Source: Acanthaster planci
Lineage: Eukaryota > Echinodermata > Asteroidea > Valvatida > Acanthasteridae
Length of the DNA: 62,000 nt
Assembly (NCBI RefSeq): GCF_001949145.1
Contig: NW_019091531.1
Span: 201,825-263,824 of the forward strand
Direction of reading: 5' to 3'
Under the pieces are notes generated by a model that worked only from the letters and a program-made list of their open reading frames with translations, ran no database searches and was not told the DNA's origin. Made by a program: the position numbers and the translations under genes. Shown here piece after piece: positions 1 through 15,100 of the stretch (within the stretch, counting starts at the first letter, position 1; every line of letters starts with the position of its first letter).

Positions 1-3000
1 TGTTCATATTCATTACCAAATCATGTCTGTATTGCATCTATATTTTGTATAATTTTGCCGAAACTTTTAAACGGTGTCTTCGAGTTCTATGAAAAATTTC
101 CACAATCTGACCGCTGGCAGTACTGTTGCAAAACGAAATTTGTATGGTGTAAATAAGACCAGAGAAAACATTGAAACTGATATCAATGGCATAACTGGTT
201 CCACTACAAATGTATATGTACATGAACATGGAGCTACATGTACATGTGCATGTACCGTACACGTACATCGATCTGTATGCCGAGTCTACTGTGCCGCATT
301 ATCCCTTTTCCATCGAGAGTTTGTGCTCCTTTCTTCATGATTTTCAGTAATGCCGAAATTATGTGTCACTGGTGGATGTGCCATAAATTCTGTGAAAGAA
401 CCGGGATTGACATTCTTCGAGTTTCTGAAGATTGAGAGCATTCTTCAAGTTTGTGTTGTCGTCCACGTCTACGCGTGCTATAAATGCCTAAAGTGCACAC
501 ACCGTGGTATTTCTTCTCCACGGTAAGGCAATCACAAAAATCAATATTCATTAGATGCTAATGGGTCATAACGACACGCCCATTTTCACAACCAGACTGG
601 ACTCACAGGAAAAATGGGTACAGAAGCTTTGCTGCAAGTCTATGCTGCATACCCCACATGTACCGGTACATGAGCAAGCTACGTGTACATGTACATGCAT
701 GCGTGCACCGCGTGCTTTGGGTGTGAATACAATGGAGCGCAACCTACATGTATATCATTTGACAATAAAGGCAACAAAACTAATGCCATTCATATGTAAA
801 CTGACACTTAGAGGGAGCGCACCGCTCTTGTGTTAGTACATGTACCGGTAGACCTACATCATGCTAAGGTTACGTTTTCAAGGACATCGGATCGGACATT
901 GGCGGATGTTCCGATTAAAACATTGCACATCATGTCAGCAGTTAAAAACGGACATCTGTTGATCCTTGACATGTACAGTTGTACTTGATGTTACAGTGCA
1001 AAACAAAGGTGACAGGAGTTTGGATTCAGAGTGACTATGCTTTTAAGAAATCATCGCCTTAAAGTACCCGGTACGGTGGCAGACACCTCACTGTCCTTAG
1101 CCGTCTAAAAGGTTGGTGTTCCCAGAAATGATCTGGTGACAGTATCTCTTTTAACCACTTCATGCCGGGTGGAGTTAGCCCATGTACATGTATGACCTGC
1201 TGCCAGGTGATTTTTCATGATTTTCCAGTTTCAAAATTCTTCAAAAATGCATATCTCATTTACTGTGTACACTCAAACGAATGACTGTCTTGCGGCGAGA
1301 CTTATCTGACAGGCAACCTCCACTGACGCACAAGTATTGCAGCCATGCCTGTCGCACAGTAAAGAGTCCCATTGTGCTGTTGCATAATTCCCTCTTTGAT
1401 CCGGAAATTGGCCCAGTGTGTTGCTGGATGGCAGTGTTGTCTTTACTAATGCGGCCAGATTCCACGAGCATGCAGCAGTATTGTATCGCTGGAGTGCTGG
1501 AGCGCTTTTGTCCCTGTTGATAATCTGCGGGTGCTCGCATTCTGCACTCACAGCATACATGTATGAACCTTAATTGGCAAGTCCCAGCAGCTCCGTCTAT
1601 TATTAAAGTATTTTCTATATTCCACGAATAAAGGCCCAGTTCTCTGGCCCCGGGGAACCCGTTGTTGCCTATCGGTGATGGAATTATGCTGATGGCCTAA
1701 ACTGTTGACTGACAGCAAGTAAACTCTTTCTAAAAATGCCTAGCAACTTTGTTTTTAAAGAAAGTTCTGATATAGGGTACCCCGGCCATGATAAGGCCAA
1801 GGTCTCTGGTACCAGGAACCCTGGCGGCAAGTGGTTAACAATCCTCTGCATCTCACGTTGCTTCTGATCATTTTAAGAGTTACTTCTATCCCTATTCTAG
1901 TCACATCATATTCAACCAGTTTAGGCATAGTATATACAACATACGTGTATGCTTAACACAGGAAATGCCAACATGCTTTTGAGAAGTACATTTCCAGCTT
2001 GAAAATGTGGCAATTTCAATTTCCAATACTCTCCCTCCCCAGGGGAAGACTTTTGATACGTAATAAAATGAACACAACATTGAAAAATTTCTGTTGCAAT
2101 TTGTCCAAGGTTGTGCCGTAATTTACAATAAAATGCCTGTACTACCAACACAAGCAGACTGTGACTAATTCTGGTCCCGTCGTGATCCTGTCCAATGCAG
2201 CCTCAGAAGTTCTGAGCATGTTCTGAGATTTGTACACAAGCCAATCAGATACATGTATCTTGACGAAATAAGTTGCAGACTGTGCCAGGCTACTGGCAGC
2301 TCCACCACAGCCTCCAGCTAGGGAAATTTAGGCCTCTAGGATTAAAAGGACCTGTTTTTGTAATCCTTCCAACTCAAGGTTTGCCAATTTGCTTTCAAAA
2401 CATTTAGGTTTTCCAAACACCAGCACACATTGTACATGTACATGTACCCTTTCACAGCTTCAGCTCTGAAGTACTGGTACATGTACATTCACATAGATAT
2501 ATTCCATGATATCCAGTGCACAGGATCTTGCCAAGACACACACTGACGTACCCGGTCTTAATTACACGTGTGGGGAAGGACTGCTTGGTCAATGACCATC
2601 AAATGTCAATGTGCTTAGGGGGTGAGCCGTCACACAATAACAAAAATGGTCTCACCTGACTCCAGGCTTTCATTTGGCTGCAAGGTACTGTACATGTACG
2701 GCAGAACCTTGTTTTGGGCAATTACTGCTGAATGTAATACCATGCCGGCCATATTCTGATACTGCCTTAAGGGGGCTGCTTAACTTCAATCAACCTTTAA
2801 TGAGTGGTCTCAACTCCCAAAGATCAGACTCTAATTTTGACTCTCACAGGAGAAATTACCCGATAGCTCCAGAAATTTCTCAGCATGTTAAATCAGGGGT
2901 GTGAATTGCCACTTACTTAAATTAAACCTGAAAACAGCTAGCAAAAAGCTGAAATGTAAAAAGTTCCCATACTTTTGTACCAACCAGGTGTGCAAAAAAA

Positions 3001-6000
3001 AAGCTGAAATTCAGGGTCTACCCCTAAACAAAAAAAGCTGAAATCGGCTAAAAGGCTGAATTCTCAGATGGGGGCTACAAATGTCAGGCACAAATTGAAA
3101 ACACAAACATACATGTACTCTGTGCATGTTGCCATGTTTAGACATCAGAAATGTGCAACAGGACCTTTGAAATTCAACAATAATTTGTTGAATACAATGT
3201 CCAAGTACATGTACATTTTGCAAATCCATTTCCCAGTGCAAGAAAAAGTAATAAAGAAAGTTTTGAAGCTTCCTTCAAGCGTTCCAAGCATACAAGAAGC
3301 TAGCGGTACCATAAAACTGTGACCAAACTTGGGTAGGTGATTTTCAGCCCTGCAATGCTTGTTAATCAGTTGTCTGAGGAAACACATCCCTTCACAAACA
3401 CAACTCTTATGAAAAAGAAATGGTGGCAGTAAACATGACAGGAACTGGTGAAAAACAAAATCTGTAGATCAAAAACAAAACACGAAGGGACTAAATGCCA
3501 GAATTAACATGTTAATCAATTTCCTTGGGATACATGTACATTAACTATCACTGTGCTGAGAGTCTAGGGACCAGCAGTGCAAACACATGCATAGTATTGC
3601 ATTTGATCCGCAGGGCCAATGCCTGCCAATCAGCAAATTCTTTGGAAACACCAATCTCTGGACAAATCATCCTTAAAGGCATGCACATATTTGTGCCAGT
3701 CAGGAATGCCTGCCCTTGGTAAGATGAACAGATTGGGAACTGCATGTAAGTTCAAACAGGTTGGAGCGAGAGTGCACCGGTACGAGTAACTATAGGAGAA
3801 AAAAGCAAAAATTGACAATGCTTTGAAACGGCCAATTACCTGAAATATGGGTTGACAATCGTTTGGACATAAACGTGAAATCAGTACTTTCTGCGTGGCC
3901 TGGAGTTACACGTGTTTTAAAACTTCCCCCACAAACCCTTTAAGAAATAATCTTCTTCTTGAGTCCCAACATTACTCCAAACCAGTGCTGGACACAAAGT
4001 TTGGCCATGTTGTTCACGGTGTTCAGGTCTAAAGGGGGACAGGGTTGGGGGAGCGGGGAGGGGGACCCACCAGCAGGTGGTTCATCGTTATAAAAAAAAT
4101 TCTTCTCTGTCTGAAAACTTTATTAATTGGTGCCATAATAACATCGGCCAAGTACCGGTCCTCGGATATCAGGTAAATGTAACTCTCTATTTCAATGCAC
4201 ATGAGAATGTACGTACTGTACAATCCCTTGCTTCAATTCAGGTAGTTATGGCATCTCCTCAAATAATACAAATGTACAGTAATGTATGCACTATAAGTAC
4301 ATGTACACACCGACACGATTGAACAGAGTAAAGTGCATGTATGCTCTGTCATTAAACCTACCGACCAGTATTTTTTTTTTTTTCAAACAACTCCCACTGT
4401 GAACAGTAATGAGGCTCGCATTTGTGGACTTTCAGAAGACAAGATTTTTACTTGATTGACATCCAATTCATCCCCGGGAGTGCTGGACCAAACCTGGAGG
4501 CCTGTTTCATTAATTTCCATGACAACAAGACCAGACGTCAGACCTGTTTTCCTTCAAATTACATGCATCTCACAAGGGAAGATTTGGAGGGAGGGAGAGA
4601 CTTGATAGCTAGATAACGTCGGATTTTCTTACCCGAAAAAGCGGCCGGGGGGTGAATTTTTTTCCCTGCAAATTCTTTGAACTTGCAATTTATCTGTGAC
4701 GCAACCAAGCACGACGCATTAATACCACCATCAAACGCAGAAACGAATGAAGAAGTCTTAAACGAGTGTAAACAAATAAGGAAAACTGTGTGTCTACAGG
4801 TCATCTGATGTCAAGATGGTTACTGGAGGCTATGCATGGCAGCAATACTCCCAGTCTGTGTTTTTGTTCCATAGGGATACACATGGGTAGACCTTTAGTG
4901 ACAAAAGAACCCAATAGGAAGAAGTCTGCCGTTTATAACCTCTATAGGGTACATACGAGTACAGTATGTACATGTATGTACATGTGCGCCGTAGCTAATC
5001 ACATTCCTTATGTTGTCTGACCAATGCTCATTATTCCCAATGTACAGTGTAGAAATACATGTACGTGAAACATAATACACATACACTGTACATGCAATCT
5101 CAAATTTCCGGTCCTGAAATGGGGCACACATGTACTATACAATGCAAATCTCAGTTCACTGCTAACGTACGGTACAAGCCCTTTGGTTTATGTGCAAAGA
5201 TGACTTGAACAGCTCAGCAACGACTCCCCTCCCCCCGAAAACATCCCGAATCCGACACGGCATGCGAATTCTTGAGTGAGGCAGAATGAGACTTTTCCAG
5301 CTCAATAATGAAAATTGTAAATGAAAACAGCGTGCCTACATGTGTACAGAGCATATACATGTGCATGTTTTTGAGTTTTGCATCACATCTTGAAAACATT
5401 TCCAGGGAATCATTTCATGGTGCTGAGCAGTTACGACAGTACACGTACGTATACTTGTAGCAGGCAATGAGCCAGTTCAGTATTTCAAAACAGCAAGATC
5501 ATCCGGGAACGAGACACCTGGGCTGGTCCGCGTAGATGGGGTAGACCTCGCAGGTGCATCCGAATGACCCACACGTGCTTCATTTTGGGCACACACGGTA
5601 CGAATACCCGACTGGCTCATTGCTTGTGACCGGCAGTAAATCTTTCACAATGAGGACGGGCAGAAGCTCCAGTGTGCATGAAGATTACTTCCGTTGCATC
5701 ACGACGTGTACTTCACAGAGCAAGGCCTGTCTCGATACACGTAGTTCAAAACAGTCCGGGGCTCTGTCAGCGTCAAACACTGTATGCTTGGAAGGGTAAA
5801 GATATTGGGCAAAAGTGTCATGACTTCTTTGGGCTCTTTCCGAAATGACGTGTGCACTAGTGAATGCCACTGGCTGATGGCTGCCGTCAAGCCTCCCTGG
5901 GATGCACGTGACACCCCTGACCTCTGACCACAGAAGCAGCCTCTTCAAGGTACATGTACAAGTGAATCCTTTGGGGTACTTTGTACCGAGAATTTCTCCA

Positions 6001-6108
6001 ACTCATTTATGTTGCTTTTCGATAATTTTTGAGTTACCTGCGTATACACAAATTACGCAAATTACAACGGCCCTTAAGCAGTGACTTCTGTAACTTGTTT
6101 GCACTCAC
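1..6108 (-). other. MAP2K7 intron DNA left of exon 9
   Basis: No further kinase exon recognised on either strand. Holds the 1151-1839 element, repeated aaaaagctgaaat segments (about 2946-3050), a T tract at 4371 and many tacatgta motifs. Confidence 0.7.
1151..1839. mobile_element. Inverted-repeat element ended by ttaaccactt
   Basis: Left ttaaccacttcatgccgggt; right end, read in complement, ttaaccacttgccgccaggg. About 690 bp with only short unrelated frames. In MAP2K7 intron DNA. Confidence 0.6.
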
Positions 6109-6189
6109 CAGGGAAATTCCAAGGCTCCAGACGTCTGCCCTGACATCGTAATCTGGGTTAGCGGGGTCAGGCGGGTCGATTCTCTCCGG
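6109..6189 (-). CDS. MAP2K7: MAP2K7 exon 9, APE motif and subdomain IX
   Basis: 27 codons, PERIDPPDPANPDYDVRADV then WSLGISL, matching vertebrate MKK7. Acceptor TCTCACAG, donor CTG followed by GTGAGT, phase 0. The expected next exon (VELATG-FPY-like) was not found to the left. Confidence 0.93.
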
Positions 6190-9100
6190 CTGTGAGAGAT
6201 GCAGGGGATATTAAAAAAGAAAAAAGAAATTGGATTAGTGAAGTGTGTCAGAAGCATACCCGGCTCACGAGGAGTCATTTCGAGCACACAATGCATTTGA
6301 ATTATGCACGTGAAAACTTTGCAGATGGTCAGTCTGAGGAGAGAAAAGAAACCCTCAACTGAAAGTCCTTGTTGCTACATGATGCATGTACGCTACTTGC
6401 AGGTACAAGCATACATGTACCGTTACATGGTCTGATGTTGAGAGTCTATAGATGTATGGATTTTATGGATTGTATACATGTATTGTCAGCTTCCAAGAAG
6501 TAACATGTGGCTTGTGCCAATGTTAATAATACATGTAGTTATACTAATGAGTCTGTATAAAATTATTCATGCACATGGATCTACATGTACCATTCTTGTG
6601 CACAAGATACTCTACATCAAAACTACCCTTGTTCATGTGTACATATTCCTTAACTCAGCTCATTGGGGTGTACACAGCTCTGTGCGGCCACTTCAGTAGT
6701 CTTGGTGCAAGATGTTCTTGGCCCTGTTTTCACACTGCAAGACCACCTGGCATGTCTGCCGTCATCACATCACTCACTCACACACCCACACACACACCCC
6801 GAATCACCACTAGAGGACATTCTGTACACGTTCACGTAGACGAAACCGGTCGGCCCACAGTGAAGTGCCCTCTATCGGTCAACGACTAAAGAGAGCAATG
6901 CATCACTATCTAATGCACCACCACACTTGGGACGTCTTGCATCAAGACTACCACTTAAGACATAAACGGCCAATCAAACAGGCTAATCAAACACTGTACA
7001 TGTACATGTACATGTACATGTGGGCCATTCTACATGTACATGTTCATAAAGTCAGGGTCCAAAAGTGTGACATTTTTGTGTCCCGGTTACACCTGACCTG
7101 TGTCATTTGACATGGAAATACCAGTATCACTGAAATTGATTTCTGATTATTCTTGTTAGGCAAATTTGAATTCATCCATCACTCTTGAAAATTAGACAAT
7201 GTGTTCTGAGCTTACAAAATCAGATTTCAGTGTAACAAGGACACAAACCAATTGGATCCCTAATTTATAAAATGACCCATGTACATGAACATGTACCGTG
7301 CTGTACCTATCATAGACTGGTACACCTGGATAAAGAGAGGTGGGTGGGAGTTAAGTGACTTGCCAAAGGTCGTAACACCAAACCAGCTGCTGGATTTGAA
7401 CCCTGACTCCATGTTCTGGAGTTACGGTAAACCTCTTGGCAACATGCCTCCTACTAATGCCGGCATGCACTAGCATGTAATATGCCAGCAGGGAATATCC
7501 CTCTGGAGACATCCCTGACCACTTGCATGACTTGTGCCTAAAATGTAATACTGCATGTGAATTCTGAGCTCGTGCATTACTAAAGGCGAGGGGCATTGAA
7601 CAACTGCTGGATGTTCAAAGCAAGCACCACAGGATCTGTCCTTGTACATGTACATGTACATACATGTACATAGTCCTTTTTGATTCCTACATGTAATTGA
7701 TAACTCCTAGTCACCATTTTTAAAAAAGCTTTGCTACAGATTACTGTGATAAGTTTGAAGAAATCTGATGATGGGCACAGTGCATGCAAAAATCCCAAAA
7801 TCAGCACCTTTTAAAATATCATTCCCCTTCCTTCTTACATGTGCATCCCATAAACTGTAATCAATTATAAAAACAAAATGAAACTTCATTCACCAAAACC
7901 ATACACCGTATGTAACCTTTTTCATTTCCAGCAAAAATGATCTTCAAAGTTGTATCTCATCATACCCGCAACATGAAAATGTCCATTATAGGCAGAGGAA
8001 TCCTCCCCCTTTTTTGTCAAGTTCCAAGAAGTTGAACACTGATGCAAAAGACATCTTGTTTTTTTCTTTTCCCCTGCAGTGGTCAAACTGGGGGCAAGAT
8101 GGTCTAGACACCCGTCATCGCGACATTCCGCTCAACCTTGCCGGCACCGAAGCAGGTGGTGGCATTCCCACTCACTGTCCATTAACCCCCATGATGGAAT
8201 GCCATCCCAAACAAATGGATGCTCAAACCGAAAATATCACCCTGGCTTTCCATCTGTCCGTCTGCCTGTCGCCCCGAATTTCTTAACCCTTCCCCCTTCC
8301 CATTCGCTCGAGACTCCCACAACAACATAAAGCTGTCTGCGATGATTTGATTTACACTGGCTACGGGTAAGGCAGTTGGCCGATCCCCGGGTTTACATTT
8401 TGTAAGTTTGGCCGGGGCCTGGCATTTTGAGGACGCTGCACGCCCGGGCCTGTGACCAAAACAAACGGAAGATTTAATTTGCTCGAGAGTCCAACGGATG
8501 TGTGGCTGTACATTAACAGGCAATCAATTGGATTTCTTGTGTATACATACATTAAGCCTGGGGGATCAGATTACTGTGACGCACCTGTGCCAACTGCAAT
8601 TACTTCTAATTACAGATAGATTCACATGTCTGCAACATTTTAGACTATATACATGTACCAATGTCACATCACTCTTTACTTGAGTTCCCCTGGCGGGCAA
8701 TTCATAAGTTTGTTGTGAGTTGAGTAAATTTACTGTTGGGGGAGGGGGGGAGGGAGAAAAGTGTCTCAAATCATGACAGCTGCAAACGGACATGTAAGAG
8801 ATGTAATCGTACTAGCTTTCAGTTGAAATACATGTACACGGCCAGTACATAAATGCGTATACATGCAGGCCTCAAATTTCACCGCGGCCACTGCGGCCAT
8901 GGTGATCGGTGCCCTTTCATTGGCAATCGGCGCCTTGAAAATGGCACTCGGTCCATGGCCAAAAATGGCCGTGTGCCCATGTCATCTCGGCCGTGGTGCC
9001 CCCCGAAACTGTACCTTTTATTTCCCGTAAGTTGCCGATCTTAAATCCAGGTAAAGAATTAGTTTTGTGGTGTGGCCGAATGACGATCGTCTTCGTGCTA

Positions 9101-12100
9101 CAAGCTTCGGGAAATTCACTTCATGCAAAGTCGCGTCCATTCCACAACGGTCATGCTGTACAGGGCTACGTCTGCATATTGCAATGTACATATTCTAGCC
9201 ATAGCCAATAAATTCCCAGAAAGCAAAACACAAGAAGACGCTATGTCATGCAGAGCCGGAGGTGTGCGCACGACTCATAAGTAAAGCATGTGAGACAGGC
9301 AGGATTTATCCAAAGAGGAGGCAATTTTATTTCTTTTGCATTTTAAAACTGGTTTACAGCTTTGCTTTTTTATTCTTTGGTCAGGGGAGATGAGGCGATT
9401 CCCCCTCTCCAGATCTGTTCTTGTCGCTTCACCGGAGTTTAAGGTGATTCTTTATTTGATGGCCCCAAAACAGTGTTTGGCCTTTTTGCCTTTCCTTTAT
9501 CAAAAAAATGGCCTTGTTGCCCATGGCCCCGGTGCCCCTTAAAATGTTCACTTACAGGTACCTGAGGTCAAAATGGCAGTGCCCTAACATCATTGAAATT
9601 TGAGACCTGTACAGGTACATACATGTGTACATGTACATACAGGGTCGATTTTTGCGTCCATGAAAGTGAAACGCATGAACCCATCGTACACACAACGCAC
9701 CCAAAAAAAGGTACACGTGGTAAGCTGCCTTAAGTATGATGGTTATTCATTCAGTCCACAACTACCGGTACAACTGCGCAATCTAGGAAATGTCACATTG
9801 AATGCTCAGCCGTAGGAGACGTACTGTACATGTACATGTACACTCTACAGTATGCATAAAAATGGGGGCATGGGCATGGGTTAGAGGAAAGATAAAGGCT
9901 AGTACAGTAGAAACAATAAAGTCCACAGCGCACGCACGCACTTGTATATTGCACATGCACCACTAGAATACTTTTCATTCACATGTGATGAAACGTACAA
10001 TGTACAGTACATGTACATGTACTTGCTACCGGGTTATGGAGACAACAGGCATGTTGAAATGGGGACCCAAAACGTTATGGGGACAAATTTTTGTCCCAAA
10101 CATTGCAGATCCAACTACACGTACCCTATCAAAACCGCAGGGAAGGTCCACTCATGCATGCACTGCATTTCTTCCAAGGGTTATGGCAAAAGAGCACACG
10201 TTGAGATGCATGGGTACCAAAACATTACGGGGACAAAGCCTTGTCTTCATCACATGACAACTTGGTCCCAACTATTTTAACAAAACCAAATTGCCCCCTT
10301 AATGCAGTGAAGGCCTACATGTACCATGCATGTACCTATGTGTACATGTACAATGTACATGTACCCCGGTAATTACACTGTGTTAGTATTTTTGTTACAC
10401 AGTTGTGGTGACTGGATACATGTTGAAACAGACACATGTATTGCAGGGCCAAAAATGTTATGGGGCACATTTTAATAGCTCTTTTTTAGAGACAACTGGT
10501 ACATGTACAAAGTCTCCAGTTTTTACAACCACGACTGTATCCTGAATTTCCGGCAAAAGAAACTGTGCTGACAAGGCAGGGCTGGCCAAATCGGAAATTC
10601 TCTTCACACTTTTTTTCTCTTCCCAGGGAATTCACTGTCATATCACACATCATGGAAAATTTTTCCCAAAGTGGGAAAAGCTTTTGGCACATATCCACAC
10701 AAGTGGGAAAACATTTCCGTGCGATTTCACAAGTGGGCCGTCGCTTTCACGCCTTGTGAAATGCGAGTGTGAATGTAGAAGTGAATTCGTTTAACAACAT
10801 TTCTGACTCCCAATCCAGTATTAACTTTCAGATGCAATGTACTGTACATGTATGCACAGTAGATGAACCCTGAAAGTTCGCTCTTTGATAATTAAGAAAC
10901 AGCAAAGGGTATTGCAGTCAGTATCGCCGAATGAATTTGTTATACAGCATTTACAGGTGGGTACATGTACATGTACTTCTCACACACTCTCGGAAAACAC
11001 GGAGCATACGTGCTCAACGTAAATTAGTCTGGCAAAGGGCCAAGCAACCAATCAATGATGGGCATTGCACACTTGGGCTGGCAGTTTCTGACAAAGAGAA
11101 ATATATGAACCATGATGATAACGTTCGCCTGTCAGCCTGTAGTCCCAATACAGTCCATTCTCGTTAATAAGAGTACTGTTAATGCAGGATTCTGCATAAA
11201 ACAAGGAAATATACATGTAACAAGCTAATTTGCCAAGTCCAAAGAATCTCTTATTAACGAGGTTCGACTGTATACACCATTTGGGGGAACTAACTGTTTT
11301 CTTTAATAATCACAGTTGACTCTCTGCAACCCAAGCTCGGATAGAAGGAGATTTCAGTTAAGACGGGCATGTTTTGCCGGTCCCAATCAAAATGTGTACA
11401 TGTACATTCCTTTGAAGAAAAAATTCTTCAATACAAGCTTGGGTGATACGAAATTTTGGTTAAGACAAGGGTTTTTCCGGTATTTCTCAATTTAGCACGG
11501 GTATTTGAGAAACAACTCATCAATCAACAACCCACTCAATACCGGTACTTTCATAAAGAACAGAATCAAACTGTTTTGAAAGCAAATTCATGACCTACCG
11601 GTATCTTTGGTAGTACGATTGATAAACGACGCGTGGGTGGGAAAATACTTAAATACTTAAGATGAGGATCTGGATAATATGAGATAATTAAGTCTTGAGA
11701 CACTCGTATAATAACGAAATTCGACTGTTGTAGTAAACAAAAGTTTAATTAAAAAGAAGATGCGCAGTTTTCTACAAAAGTCTTCGAGGAGTCAGCGAGT
11801 GATCCTTGCAGATGCGCTCGAAAATTTCAAATCGACGGTGGTTTATTTGGCATGTACCTGTATATGTGAGTGCACGCATCCGGGTTTCTTCTAATAATGG
11901 TGATAACATCAATGAAATCCACTAGTTTGCCAGGGACTGTTTAAAGCACTTGTGCCCAAACTCAGAGTGAGAAAATGGCTCCATTGCAAAGGTGTCCAAG
12001 GCCATGGTTTGTAACACAGCATGTCCCTGTTTATTCCGAGAAAAAACAGCATTATGGGAGGGGGTGGAGTTGCATGGAAGGGGATGGAGTTGCATTGGTA

Positions 12101-15100
12101 CCTACCAGGTACATGCACCCATGTTCGATACCTACATGTACATACATGTACAAACAACTCAACTGATACATGTACGGGTATATGTACAATACATGAAATG
12201 AACATGTACGAATATTTTAAATTAGGTTCCATATTAAACATGTTATGTACCGGTAAACATGTACATGTACCTTGTGTAAGCTAACAATCCAAACAACCGG
12301 CCCTTGACATGTTTTCGGGTGGGTTTATGAACTTGTTTAAAACTTCAAATGACGCATTACTGCCATTTCTAAGGCCCTTCCCGATGAACAGCAATCACAA
12401 GCCCATATTGGCCTCCTTGGTACATGTACACAACGTAACTTTGTTACAACCACGCGGGTTGTGCATTGCTTGAGCAATACCGGTGACTTTTTTAAGGAGT
12501 CATACAAATGTTTTAAAAAAATGTAACACAGAAAGTATAGGAGGGCTGGAACACAACTAGTCTGAGGCACTGGTACATTTACCCGAAGATACCCACGTAG
12601 TCTCTGTATGTGTGGCAGATTGAGCATTCTGGAGGTCTACTGCAAGATTGCATTATTTCTGGATGTTTGGTGTACCGGTATGTTCTGGAAGTTTCTTGTA
12701 AAACAAAGTAATGCTAAACAATCTACATGTATTGTAAGAAACTCAGGGAATGAAAAGAAATTTATAAAAGAGGTGTAGGCCATTTATAAAGACGGGCTCT
12801 GGCAGGCAAAGAGAGAGGGGGCCACACACACCAAGCCAGATTTGGAAGGAAGTTGTTGACTTATCGACTTCTGCACCATTTCAATTTTTGCAGCGCTGAA
12901 TTTTGTTCTGGAAGAGAAAGTTTGTGAACTGAATCCAGTTCCAGTTTGTGGGATCAATGAGTCCGGTATTTACTAGGGTCATCACGCCCTCTCCGTTTCG
13001 TCTCATCAAGCCCAGTCATTCTTATTCAATGTGGCCTTTGTCCCCGTCGCAGCTCATGTTCGCAACGTCGAGGACTGAACTAATCTTTGCCATCGGTAGA
13101 GATCAGCATTCTTTGCTGTAGTGCCTTCCAAGCTCTCGTCTCCGAGATCATCTTGTTTAAATAAGCTCTTTTCTTGATTCTTTACCCTTATCATTGTAAA
13201 CTAGTTCCAATCAGCAATTTCCTAGGTTATCATTTTCTTTCACATGCGAAGTGTAACATTCTCATGAGATCAAAATTGTTTATTTGTTCCTTATATCAGT
13301 GTAATCTTGTTTGACTTCTTTATTGCATCAAGGAAAAATTCAAACTTTTGGAATAATTACCATTCTGAAATAGCTTGGAGTTTTTCAGATGGTGGCAATG
13401 TACATGTACATGCACAGCAGCTTGAATGGGAGAGTCAGATTGGTGTCACTGAAAAAGGCAAGGGATCTGCACAAACAATACTTTATCTGAAGGGAGGCAC
13501 AGTACTATATGTACATACATGTACATGTACGTAAACTGAATCCATATAGTGGTTATATCATTTACGTGTACAGCTCAACGGCCGAGCCTGACTCGGTCAG
13601 TTAGCCAGCCCGAGTCAGATATGCACTGGTAGCACGGGGTACCGTAGATGAGAACGATTTCCAAAGTGTCTCAGACGAGACTGAGCATGCAATGTTATGA
13701 ATACGTGTACATGTACATGTACAGTGCAATGCAACTGAAACTTAACCCAGTGAAAATGACCGGAAAGAGTGGAAAGCATTCCCATTTGCATTTACAGGGG
13801 AACGTCCCATTTGAGCAGCCATGAAAACTTTTCCTACTTGTAAAAAAAAACAGCTGTGAAATCTTTTCCCACTTGTGAATTTCTTTTTCACAGGGGGTAA
13901 AAAAGTGGGAAAATTCTTGCCACTGAGGGGCAAATTTTTTTCACAATTTGTGAAATGAATATTCATTTTTCCACATGGGAAAACGTGAGAAAAGTTTTTC
14001 CCCTTTGGAGGTTAAGGTTCAATTGCAATGCACTGCTTATCAGTGCAACAGCAAGACCCACTGTTAAACATGTTAAAATTTCACATCTCCCGAGGTACCG
14101 TAGGGGTACCAGGACATCTTTGGAAACTCAATATGTTCCAAAACGTAAATGGAACCCAAGCTTTTAAAATTAATATACCGGTAGGTGTACAAGCCGTCGA
14201 TGCCATATATAGCAAACATGTTTATGTATGGCAACAAAACTTTTATTGTCATCCTGTAAAAAATCTATAAAACTACATGTACAGGTGCGATTATTTTATT
14301 TAGACAGTACTGAAGGCACCTTAGTTCTACAAATGTAGATTAAATCTCGGGAGAGTGTTTTCCAATGAATTCCAAATTTTTTTCTTCGTTTTTTTGGGTC
14401 CATTTTGCACGATGCAGCCTCCCCGTGTGACTAGCACTGACTCACGAGGTGTGAAATTACCACTGAACATTTATTACAAAATTGAAATGGGATTACCATC
14501 CGTCCCGTCCTTATTGAAAGAGATGAAAGGTCCTCACGGAAACCCCAACAGAGAAGTTTGAGGTATTCCTGAATTTGCTGCTTACTGACTTTATTCATGC
14601 GTTTGGATGATGTGTTATTCATACTAAAAACCTCCCTACCCGTAAAATGTCCAAGATGAGCAAAAATGCTTCACTCAAATCACATTCAGCGAGACACTCT
14701 GGAAGATTAGGCTGTGTTTTATTCAGATTCAGGAATTTCAAAACCTAATGATGGATCCACCCGGAGAGGATGCACGAAAATACCCCTGTGGCCGCTCTGT
14801 AATACGGTAGTTATTAATAGTCTGATTCCCAGGCCACAAGATTTTGAGTATTTGGGAAAACTTTCAGTCAAGTAACCACCACGGTCAGGTGCAAATTTCT
14901 CCCCTTTCCAGAAATGTCTAAAATGGCTGAAGACTGTTTAGCTAACTTTTGGTATTTGTTTATGTATGTTTATGTCTTCAACTCTATAAATAACCTTTTT
15001 CCCCACTGGTTTCCCTTCGCAAAATTATTCTAATTACACTTTTGAGTACTTCCTGATATTTTTTAATATTTCTTAATATAATTTGTATGTGTGGTGACTG

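Noticed and set aside
5560-5620. Minus-strand peptide faintly like the FPY segment expected of the next MAP2K7 exon
   Set aside because: Stop codon follows at once and no splice sites in the right phase; chance similarity.
6996-7020. Regular tacatgtaca arrays as a CRISPR or satellite
   Set aside because: No unique spacers and a 6-bp unit; simple repeat in a eukaryotic intron.
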